The notes below the pieces were generated by a model that saw only the letters and a program-made list of their open reading frames with translations, had not been told where the DNA came from and did not search any database. Positions 11,601 through 23,600 of a DNA stretch of 60,000 bases are shown here, one piece after another. The number at the start of each line of letters is the position of its first letter. The first letter of the stretch is position 1. A program made the translations under genes and the position numbers. The stretch is taken from positions 1,455,001 to 1,515,000 of the forward strand of contig NC_092563.1 of assembly GCF_037975245.1 (NCBI RefSeq), read 5' to 3'. The stretch is from Apostichopus japonicus. Lineage: Eukaryota > Echinodermata > Holothuroidea > Aspidochirotida > Stichopodidae.

Positions 11601-14600
11601 TTGTAAGTGAAACACAGAGAGAAGGGTTGTCACTGTGGTCTGGTTTCCATGTAAAGAGTGCTTAGTGATTTAAACAACAGACTGTGTACATACAGTGCAA
11701 TATATATTCTTTCATATTTCCTCTTTTTTGTCGTTTTTTCCAGTGAAAGGCATGCATGGGTACAACAATTCCCTTCTCTCAATGCACCCAATGTTCATAG
11801 TCCATGGTCCAGCTTTCAAGAAAGGAGCCGTAAGCAAGCCGTTTAACAGTGTGGATGTCTACCCGTTAATGTGTCATCTGTTGGGCATTAAACCGAGGCC
11901 TAACAATGGTACTCTGGATACAGTGAAGTACCTCTTGTCAGTGCATAGTACCCCTCCATCAAATGAAGAGGATGGCTCTGATGGAAGGCAACATAGTCAA
12001 TACTTTTCTGTTGGTAAGCAGGTCTGTAAAAAGTCGGCAAAACGGGTAGCTCATTGCCGGGAAATCTTGATAACTCGCGGGAAATCTCACATGCAGGAAA
12101 AAAAAAAAAGGTGGAAACAAAGTTAGAGAAAGAGCCAAAGAGGAAATAAAATTTTAAAAAGCCGATAAATGAAAAATCAGAAAAATTTACTAATGTCTGG
12201 GTGTCTTTATTTCTCACTTGAAACATCCCAGAATAGCATCATAATTATTTAATACACTCAATGGCATCGCCGCCGCCAGCCCGCTGCATCTCTCAAGCCA
12301 GTGTTGGAAAACCTTGTTCAATTTCCCGCGAACACACTGCCGATTTCCCGCAGTGAACACCCCGAGCACGCGTAGTGTGCGAGCATAATGGCGTGGGGTC
12401 CAGGGGCCCGCATAAGGGCCCTGGTTGGGTCAAGGGGCGAGGTCCCCGGAAAATTTTGGTATTTTTGTGTTTCTGGCGATAAAAAAATTTGCAAAACTGA
12501 GGATGCAAATACTGACAACTTTTTGAATTTAAATTGTCACGAAACTGATGAAAATTTTAAAATGACAAGTTAGAGTAGCTATATTTTGTTAGCTCATACC
12601 AGCATGCTGGTGTGAGCTATTGTTACAGTGCGGCGTCTATCACTCTATCATTCTATCACTCTATCCGTCAACAATTGGTAAAACCGCTCCCACTCGCACA
12701 ATGTTTGATGGAATTTCATGAAACTTGGACACAAGGACCATTGGGTATAGGGCCATCAGAGATGGTCCGAATTTTGGGGTCAAAGGTCACCTGTGGGCCG
12801 TAATGGGCCATTTTGTGGAAATACGCAAAATGCTTCTCCTACAGTTTCCATGGTACAATGTTGAGGGTTTGTGATGATAGTACTGTAAATAGCTCTATTT
12901 CTGTTTCTTCTTCTCCCCCATCCTAGTGGTTATGTAATCGGTAGCCTATACTCTTCCACAACCTGTATAATTAGTAGTGAGCCAGTGGCAACAGTACTTT
13001 CTTTGTTCTGCCAAAGTTGCTGGTTGCAGTAAACATCTTCTCTTCTTACTTTCTTTTCTTAGATAAGGGATGCCTTGTCTTAGTTATTTCAGTTATAGGA
13101 TAGACATTTGTATGCAGATTAGCCTGTGTAATTAGCTCTGATTGGTTCTAAGTGTTACTCTTGGTATCTATGGTGTTTATAGCCAATCAGAGGTGTTAAG
13201 AGGGTCACATGTTGTTACCCTGTGGTTTAGGTGCTTCCTCCGAGGTGTCTTAGGAGAGAGAGGCAGTTTGGTTGTCAGCCAGTCAACAGGGCATGTGTAT
13301 ATATTAGCCTCTCTTTACATAATGTAGTCTGTACACTACAGTATTCATGTATATATATATATATAAATTATTAATAAGTTGTCTACAGGATCTTGTGCTA
13401 AAAGAATTTATCTACATTCATATGACTTTTGCCGTCCAAGGAATTAATTGTGTATAATTGTTTTGTAATGTTTTGTAATGTAATGTTTGGTAATGTTTTG
13501 TAATTTGTAATGTTTTTTGTAATGTAGTATGTACACTACAGTATACATATATATATATATATAAATTATTAATAAGTTGTCTACAGGATATTGTGCTAAA
13601 AGAATTTATCTACATTCATATGACTTTTGCCGTCCAATGAATTAATTGTGTATAATTGTTTTGCTATGCACCTGTGTGATTACATCGTTTTTATTGGATT
13701 CAATGGAACTGAGAGCTGTGTTCTAGCTGTTAGTTGCCATTTTGTATAAAACATACCTTTTACCTGGACTTAACCTATCTTGTACCTGGACTTTACCTAC
13801 TCTCCTACCTTTCTTGTACCTGGACTTAACCTTCTCTCCTTGGGAAGAACATTTCTTTGAACAAACAGTTTATATTATTTATTGGAGTATATTCCTGGAA
13901 CTCTCACCCATATATATTTTATTGGAGTATTCCTGGAACTCTCACTCATATCTATTTTCACTGGAGTATATCCACGGAACTCTTACTACTCACCTTCTAT
14001 TTCGTAATTTCCTGTTATCGGACTTTCATCATTTATTAAACCTTTCTTCACCGTGCCTACCAGTCAACTACATTGCTGTGCCGTGCTGCTGGACTATACA
14101 GACCCGCCCGCCAGATAAGCTCTACCTCTTTTTTTATTAATGTGCACATACATGTATTAGTCTTGTGGCCACTTGACACCCCTAGTTGTTTATATTCAAT
14201 ATCTCTAGTTTTCATTGTTGATACAAGTGTAATTGTGTAACAGTAAAGAGTACTTCACCAAGATTCTTTCTGCTGCACACTTTCATGTGTGACCGAGCAA
14301 TATAACTATTTTCTATACCTAACAGCCAGTCTTATTCTTGTTATTAGCCTGTTGTATTTTTTATACAGTGGTCAGTTGTCCCCACACATCGTGACCACTA
14401 GGGGGATTCCCAATAATCCTGTTGGACAGCTAGCTGCTGTCAAGAATCCTGTATCCAGCAACTCTTACATTGGTAGTACAAGTGGGGTATTCAATTATTG
14501 CTCCCCAAGAGGCAATTGTCGTTATATAGTCTTTATTTCTAATGCTGTTGTACTTGAATAAGACTGGTTGATAGGAGACTTATTTTATTCACATTTCAGT

Positions 14601-17600
14601 ATTTTGCTAATGGTTTCTTCAATACTTCTACTGTATATATTTTTGCTTACAAATTGTTTAACATTAAGAATAACCATGAATGATAATATTGATTCAGTGA
14701 CACCTGACTGCTCGGGAAACCAGCCTCTCCCTGCAATTTATATCCCCATTAATCACCACATTTCAACCTTTGTGGGTACCCCAACTAGTAAAAACGACCC
14801 TGGTTGGGGGGAACGGAAAGCTAGCCTGAAAGCTGCACTCAAAGCATGGAGGCCCCCCCAGGACCAACAAGTAGAGTTGGCCCTTCGGTATCTGGGTGGT
14901 GTAGCACGGAGGGAGGTGCTCGTTCTAGAGGATGATCAGCGATCAACCCTTGATGCGGTGCTTCAACACTTAGGAAAGATTTATGGGGACAATACGCCCC
15001 TGACGACACTGATGAGTCGATTCTACGCCAGAAACCAGCATAGGCATGAGACCATCAGGCAGTACTCCCTATGCCTGGAAGAACTTTTGCAGCAAATCCT
15101 AAAGCACCCATCATCCCTACCTGACAAAGACAAAACCCTCAGGGATAGGTTCATTGAGGGAATTTCAGACAACGCCATCAAGATGGAGCTACGGAGAGAA
15201 GTCAGGAAGGACAGCGACATTAATTTTAAAGACATCAAAGACGAGGCCCTTGAGCTGGAAGGCGCCATTAGGATGGACAGTGCGGAAGTCATCACAGCTG
15301 AACTTCATCAAGTAGGGATCCCGACTGCACCGGTCCAAAGTAAAACGCCCAAAACCCAGCCTTCCAAGAATGGCAGAAAACAATGGAGGCAGCATTCTCC
15401 AATATGCAACAACAAATGCTGCACTTGCAGTCTATGGTTGCCATGGCAACACCGAGAAACCGACCAACCGGTGGTAGAAGGGCTTCAGACCAGTTTACAG
15501 AAGATGGTCAACCGATCTGTAGAAACTGCAACATCCCGGGCCATGTTGCCAGGAATTGTAGGAGGAGACGAGGGCCCCCACCACACCTGTCTGCAGATGC
15601 CACCCCTTTCCAGCCCCAGACAACATCGGTTCACCCAAACGAGACCAATCCATAGTTGTGAGCCAAACTATGGAATGCTTTGCCACGTTAGGCTCATCTA
15701 TACCGACTAGGGACATCAGAGACAAGGTCGTTGGAGGTCACATGATAACCAACATTCTGATAGAGGGCCACCCTATGCCATGTATCATTGACACCCGCTC
15801 ACAAGTGACGACCATTTCTGAAAAGTACTTCCTACAGCACTTGGCTCACAGTCATCGTTCATCTGATTCTCTGCATTGGCTCAGACTTAAAGGTGCAAAC
15901 CATTTGCCTGTCCCATTTTCAGGATGTGTGGAAGTGAATGTAATGATTGCTGAAGTTAAAATTAATATCATAGCCCTCCTTGTTCCTGAAAATGCTGCCA
16001 GTGGCATTCCCTGCCTTTTAGGAATGAATGCCATAAGGCTTTGCAAAGAGGTGCTATTTAACAGCCAGTACATGAAGTTGAATCCATCCAGAGATCAGTG
16101 TGCTCAAGCAGCGGAAGTACTACACTTTATACAGATGGCTGAAGAAGGGGGAACAGAGAGTGAGAATCTATCCGGAATTATATGTAAAGTTTCAGTTCCC
16201 AGGGGCCAATCTGTTTTACTGCCTGCCAGACATGAGATAATCATAGAGAGCTACTGTGATTTAGGGAAAGGGAGAACTTGTGGTCAGGGGATAATAGAAG
16301 CACTACCTGATGACCAAAACAACTTACCAAAGGATATTTTAGTGGCCAAATCATTGTCTACGGTTACTAATAATAAAGTGCACATTAGACTTCTCAACAT
16401 CAGCACCAGTGACATCCTGCTCAGGAAAGGTTCAGTTTTGGCACAATTACATGAGGTGGAGGTATTACCTAATCAGATTCCAGAAGTTAACTTAGTGCAC
16501 GTTGATCAACAAATAGTAGAAGTTGTTATCTCTAAGCAGCATGCTACAGTGGTCAATGAAAGCGCTCACTCTCAAATACCTGGAGATTTACCAGTACCTG
16601 TTAATGTCAACACTGAAACTCTTTGTTCTGACGAGGTGGCTATGCTTGCTAAATTTCTTAATGACCACAAAGAAGTTTTTGCTAAAGATGATGGTGACTA
16701 TGGGTGTACAGCTACTATCACACATCAAATTCCAACAGGTGACAGCCCACCAGTGAGGGAAAAATATAGAATGATTCCGCCCAAACTTTACCAGGAAGTA
16801 AAAGATCAAATCAAACAGATGCTAGAAAAGGGGGTCATCCAGGAAAGCTACAGTCCATGGGCAGCTCCTACTGTGTTAGTAAGGAAGAAAGATGGAAAGA
16901 TAAGGATATGTGTGGATTATCGCAGACTGAATGCTCTTACTAGGAAGGATGCCTACCCTCTCCCCCGAATTGATGAGTCCTTAAATGCGTTGGGTCATGC
17001 CAGATTATTTTCCACCCTAGACTTGGTGAGTGGCTACTGGCAGGTCGCCATGAACCCCGAAGATCAGAAGAAAACAGCCTTTACAACACCTATGGGGCTG
17101 TTCGAATTTCAAAGAATGCCCTTCGGTTTATGCAACGCTCCAGCGACTTTTCAACGATTAATGGAGGCCTGTCTGGGAGACATGAATTATGAGTCTGTGC
17201 TTCTGTATTTAGATGACATCATCGTCTTCTCTCAAGATGTTCCATCACATCTTCAAAGACTAGGGAATGTCTTGGACAGACTAAGTAAACATGGGTTAAA
17301 GGCCAAACCAAGTAAGTGCCACCTGTTGCAGAAGGAAGTACACTACCTTGGTCATGTGGTGTCGGCAGAGGGTATATCTACAGAACCAGAAAAGTGTGCA
17401 GTCATCAAAGACTGGCCCACCCCCACCTCTGTATCAGATGTGAGATGCTTTCTGGGTATGGCAGGGTTCTACAGGCGATTCATTAAAGATTTTTCAAAGA
17501 TTGCAGGCCCATTGTACGAGCTCACATCTAAACCAAAGAACGGGCTACCCCCAAAGAAAGCCTTTGAATGGTCCCCCAGATGTCAGGATGCTTTTGACCA

Positions 17601-20600
17601 CCTAAGACAGGAACTATCCTCACCGCCGATTCTAGCCTATGCAGACTATTCGCTTCCTTTTAGACTGTACACTGACGCTAGTGGTACGGGATTGGGGGCA
17701 GTATTGACACAAGTTCAAGAAAACAAAGAACGAGTAGTAGCTTACGCTAGTGGAAGTCTCCGAAAAACAGAACGGAATGACCAGAACTACAGTGCGTTCA
17801 AGTTAGAACTATACTAGCAATCTCCTGGGCAGTAACTCAAAAGTTCAAGTCTTATTTACTCGGTGCTGAATTTGTTGTTTATACTGACCATAAACCACTA
17901 CAGTCCTAGCTACAGCAGACCTCGGAGCCATTGAACAGAGATGGGTAGCAAGACTTGCAAATTTCCACTATAAGATTGCTTACAAACCAGGCAGAGAAAA
18001 TACCAACGCTGATGCGCTGTCCCGAAGGACTCATACTCAAGAAGCCCCTTGTAGTATACCAGATGATGAGATCGTCTACAACCTTCAGCAGCATATAGAT
18101 TGTTTGCTTCCCTTGAAAGAACAGGAAACAACCAATCAGGACCCTCCACCAAGCATTGATGACGACTTTAGGAACAGACAAGACCTAGATCCAGCAATAG
18201 CTGAAGTCAAGAGATATGTACGTTCTGGGACGCGCCCAACATACAATGGTGACTCGACAGAGGTGTCATTGTTACTCAAACAGTGGACCAGCCTAAAGAT
18301 ACTTGATGGGTGTCTCTATAGAGAGATCCTGAGAAGTGGTCACCAAGACCCAGTAAAGCAGTTTGTGGTGCCGCCCAGTTTGAAAGTCAGAGTTCTCCAG
18401 GGTTTACACGACCAAGCAGGACATTTTGGAGCCACCAGAACACTGGCACTTATTCAAGAGCAATTTTACTGGCCCAACATAAGCAGTGATGTCCAAAAGT
18501 ATTGTGCAGAATGCGAACGATGCAATTTAGCTAAACCACCGACGACGACGACAACAAGAGCCCCATTAGTTAATATTAAGGTGTCAGCCCCCCTGGAACT
18601 TGTGGCTATTGACTTTCTAAAGCTTGATCGTTCTACAGACGGTTTCGAAAATGTCCTAGTCATCACTGACTACTTCACCAAATTAGCAGTCGCAGTCGCC
18701 ACCAGAAATCAAACTGCAGTAACAACGGCAAGAGCTCTTTGGCAGCATTTGATCACGAAGTATGGTTGCCCAGCACGAATCCTGTCAGACCAAGGCGCTA
18801 ACTTTGAATCCCGGTTAATTAAGGAACTTTGCCAGATGTATAACATCCATAGGAGCAGAACTACACCCTACCACCCAGCTGGAAATGGCTTATGCGAACG
18901 GTTCAACCGTACCCTTATAAACATGGTGCGTACATTATTCGACGAAAAGAAGAAGCAGTGGCCTGCACATCTCGCAGAACTTACGTACCTTTATAACAAT
19001 ACGCAGCATTCCTCAACAAAACAAACCCCCTTCTACCTAATGTTTGGGCGACATGGAAGGCTACCCATTGATCTAGAAATGGCGACACCTGAAGACAACC
19101 AGAGACCGATGTCATCTGACTGGGTTGGTTATCACTGGGAAGGACTCCACCATGCCCATACACTTGCAGAGAAAGAAATGGAGAAGGCATCTGCTGTGCA
19201 AAAGAGACTTTACGATCGAAAGACGAAAGATCAACCCTTATCCAGAGGCGAGCGTGTCTTAGTAAAACGCCTTCATTTTGACGGCAGGCATAAGACAGTG
19301 GATTTTTGGAACCCAGAACCGCACATTGTCACAGGTCAACCCAATGTACATCTACCGATCTACAGGGTGAAACCAGAAAGTGGTGACGGCATGGAAAAGG
19401 TTCTCCACCGAAATGCATTGAAACTTTGCCGTCTTCCAGTAACTACAGAAGAGACAAACACACATCCCCAGGACAATGCCCCTACAGGTACCAGTAGTAG
19501 CCCAGTGACACCACTACTTCGGATACCAATTCCACAGCAGATACCCAACCGTACCAGCAGCTGCGTTGATGAGGACAGCGTAGACCACCATAGTACTGAT
19601 GAAGATTCAGAGGCTTCCGATGAGCAGGAACCAACACACCCCCCTGTGCTCACCACAGTACCAGATACACCCACCCTAGAATCAGTTAAAGTAGATCCCA
19701 CCTTGTATCTCAGACGGTCACGTAGGACCAAAGGTTTGCCTCCCGAGGAGTCATGTGTCAATAATATCATAAGTAATGATTTTTCCCCCATTGTAATTTC
19801 TATGCAATGGTTAGAAGATGGCTTGAGTAAGGCTAGAGCATCTACATTTCTTTATTTAAGTTGTGTTATTGTTCATTCATTTTTATTTTTGTACCAAGAC
19901 TAACCGGTCTTTGTGGTATGATCTTTGCCAGAGGATCCGATTGTTTTAGGAGATACTGTACTTTTTTATATGTACAAGCTAGAAGTTGAATTGACTGTTG
20001 TACTAGGAAACTGCGTTAGTCACAGCCTTATTGCCTCACCAGGTTGGATATATACTTAACAAGTATATTCTGTATGTTTCCGTCATTTCTATTTTTTTTA
20101 AATTTTGTTTTGTGGTTTTTGCTGCAAGAAGTTTTCATTGGCAGTGTAAGCCAATATAAAGCGGGCAGGGATGTAAATAGCTCTATTTCTGTTTCTTCTT
20201 CTCCCCCATCCTAGTGGTTATGTAATTGGTAGCCTATACTCTTCCACAACCTGTATAATTAGTAGTGAGCCAGTGGCAACAGTACTTTCTTTGTTCTGCC
20301 AAAGTTGCTGGTTGCAGTAAACATCTTCTCTTCTTACTTTCTTTTTTTAGATAAGGGATGCTTTGTCTTAGTTATTTCAGTTATAGGATAGACATTTGTA
20401 TGCAGATTAGCCTGTGTAATTAGCTCTGATTGGTTCTAAGTGTTACTCTTGGTATCTAGGGTGTTTATAGCCATTCAGAGGTGTTAAGAGGGTCACATGT
20501 TGTTACCCTGTGGTTTAGGTTCTTCCTCCGAGGTGTCTTAGGAGAGAGAGGCAGTTTGGTTGTCAGCCAGTCAACAGGGCATGTGTATATATTAGCCTCT

Positions 20601-23600
20601 CTTTACATAATGTAGTCTGTACACTACAGTATACATATATATATATATATATAAATTATTAATAAGTTGTCTACAGGATCTTGTGCTAAAAGAAGTTATC
20701 TACATTCATATGACTTTTGACGTCCAAGGAATTAATTGTGTATAATTGTTTTGTAATGTTTTGTAATTTGTAATGTTTTTTGTAATGTAGTCTGTACACT
20801 ACAGTATACATATATATATATATAAGTTATTAATAAGTTGTCTACAGGATCTTGTGCTAAAAGAATTTATCTACAATCATATGACTTTTGCCGTCCAAGG
20901 AATTAATTGTGTATAATTGTTTTGTAATGTTTTGTAATGTAATGTTTTGTAATTTGTAATGTTTTTTGTAATGTAGTCTGTACACTACAGTATACATATA
21001 TATATATATAAATTATTAATAAGTTGTCTACAGGATCTTGTGCTAAAAGAATTTATCTACATTCATGTGACTTTTGCCGTCCAAGGAATTAATTGTGTAT
21101 AATTGTTTTGCTATACATCTGTGTGATTACATTGTTTTTATTGGATTCAATGGAACTGAGAGCTGTGTTCTAGCTGTTAGTTGCCATTTTGTATAAAACA
21201 TACCTTTTACCTGGACTTAACCTATCTTGTACCTGGACTTTACCTACTCTTCTACCTTTCTTGTACCTGGACTTAACCTACTCTCCTTGGGAAGAACATT
21301 TCTTTGAACAAACAGTATATATTATTTATTGGAGTATATTCCTGGAACTCTCACCCATATATATTTTATTGGAGTATTCCTGGAACTCTCACTCATATCT
21401 ATTTTCACTGGAGTATATCCACGGAACTCTTACTACTCACCTTCTATTTCGTAATTTCCTGTTATCGGACATTCATCATTTATTAAACCTTTCTTCACCG
21501 TGCCTACCAGTCAACTACATTGCTGTGCCGTGCTGCTGGACTATACAGACCCGCCCGCCAGATAAGCTCTACCTCTTTTTTTATTAATGTGCACATACAT
21601 GTATTAGTCTTGTGGCCACTTGACACCCCTAGTTGTTTATATTCAATATCTCTAGTTTTCATTGTTACAAGTGTAATTGTGTAACAGTAAAGAGTACTTC
21701 ACCAAGATTCTTTATGCTGCAAACTTTCATGTGTGACCGAGCAATATAACTATTTTCTACCTAACAGCCAGTCTTATTCTTGTTATTAGCCTGTTGTATT
21801 TGTTATACAGTGGTCAGTTGTGCCCACACATCGTGACCACTAGGGGGATTCCCAATAATCCTGTTGGACAGCTAGCTGCTGTCAAGAACCCTGTATCCCG
21901 CAACTCTTACAGTACTATGGAAGTGTTACCTTTAGGGTGTTCATGAATTTGAGATCAGAGATCAACTAGGGGTCTTTAGTGGCCCGGGCCACGGCCCTAT
22001 ATTTTCAAATTGCTCCTGTTCGTACAGTGTATGGCCAGTTATAATGAAACTTGGTCACAACGTTCCTCGGGATGAGAGTTACGAGGGGTGTTTGGAAAAT
22101 TTAGGTCAACTTGGAAACTTTGTTTTCAAATATCTTCATGATTTACTTCCACCTCCGTTTAAGTCTTTTTTTAATTTAAATAATCAACTCCATAGTTATA
22201 ACACTAGACACTCAACTGCCATTCATTTGGATTACCCACGATTAGTTTTAAATACTAAGTCTGTAAGACTTACTGGTGCCACATTTTGGAATACTCTCGA
22301 ACCCAAACTTAAAAAATCACCAACCTTATCAATATTCATAAAGCAACTGAAGCTATATTTGTTAAACAATGATTTGTAATATATGCATTAAAGTTATCAC
22401 ATTTAATAATGCTACTTGTGCTTCCCGTTTGGGAAGTGAGGGAGGGGGGGGGGGGGTGTAGTTAGCGTATTGTATTTAATTTGTTCATGGTGAATCTGCA
22501 CTTTATGAGTGTACAAGCGTAGCTTTTTCAGATTTTCCATGCTCTTTTTCTTTCTTTGACATTGGTATTATACATCATTGTGAATGTAATTGTAAAAAAG
22601 AAAAAAAGTGAAATAAACGAAACGAAACGAAATGTCATTTAGGGGGTCATCGGGGGTCATTCTTTGTAATATTTTCAAATATCTCAATCTCCTCAAGATT
22701 TTGATGGATCATATTCAAAGTTGAACTGATGATTGTTGGATTGTGTATGAATAAGGTGATGCTTAATAATTTTTGGTCAAAAGTTAATTAATTACAATTA
22801 ATCCCCATTGTTTAAAAAATCTGAGTCTTCACCTTTTGCCAAAGCTCCTTTAATTTGTCTCCCAGTCTCTGCAGTGTTTGTTTACATTTGTGGTTAAGCT
22901 CTGCAGAGGCTGTTAGTGGAATTAAAGCAGGACTGGGAGTTGTTATTAACTGTTGAACTGTAAGCGTGAGAGCCCTATAGCCAATCAGCACTTGCCGATT
23001 CTTAGAAGTCTTTGAGCCTGAGGTATGTAGGCAGCCAGCCAAAATTTTGGCAATGAGTGCTTCAGGTCTGCTCAGGTAGAGGGGAGAAAGTTTAATAGGG
23101 TATGCCAGTGGTATTGTTTGAGAGAGTGGGTAAAATAGGATTTAAAGGGGAAAGATAGGAATAATAGCCAGTGGTGTGGCCAGGATTCTGCTAACGGAGG
23201 TGGGGGGGTTATCCCTCATGGGCCCAAAATTGGTGGAATCTGAAAAATGGCCTGAAATTTGGTGGGCCATAAAGTTTTGTGGGCCCTACATTTTTAAGCT
23301 CGAAAAGGTATGAGCTCCTGCACCATTGGTGCTCTAGTTATGAAATGAAAAGAGATTTAATCTGTCTTACAATCTTTATAAAGTTTAACTTACAAAACTT
23401 CCGATATTATGAAACAAACAACGTTAGGCAACACTGAACTGAAGTCAAATTCATATGACAGAAAACGTTTACTTACTAACATACAATATAAATTTTAAAA
23501 AATGTGGAATGTCAATATTGTTCAAAACATTTCTGCGAGGCTGATTTATTACAGCAACCTTCCCGCGCTGTGCCGTGGGTGTCAGTGTGACATTGACATT

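Larger units (their letters stand above)
12591..12883 (+). repeat. Older dispersed repeat, left part (split by the LTR element)
   Basis: Starts at the palindrome and runs through 'tttcatgaaacttggacaca' and a GGGTCA-A-AGGTCA pair (12777-12789) up to the LTR junction. After the 3' LTR, similar text resumes ('aatgaaacttggtcacaac', about 22050). This indicates one older repeat interrupted by the insertion, although the match is loose. Confidence 0.5.
12884..21911 (+). mobile_element. Ty3/Gypsy LTR retrotransposon, complete structure, broken frames
   Basis: 9.0-kb element in the sense direction inside ENPP-like intron 3. Order: 5' LTR, primer-binding region, gag with CCHC knuckle, protease, reverse transcriptase, RNase H, integrase, purine tract, 3' LTR, with 4-bp target duplication. 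The order RT-RNaseH-integrase and the absence of an envelope frame place it in Ty3/Gypsy. No chromodomain is seen. The LTRs are very similar outside a variable tandem block, so insertion is fairly recent. Yet the copy has a frame break in gag, two in RNase H and a changed protease active-site triplet, so this copy is probably not autonomous. Confidence 0.93.

Noticed and set aside
13742-14140. 132-codon open frame, repeated at 21189-21587
   Set aside because: It lies inside the LTRs and is kept open by a roughly 45-bp minisatellite; there is no domain, and the duplication is only the LTR duplication.
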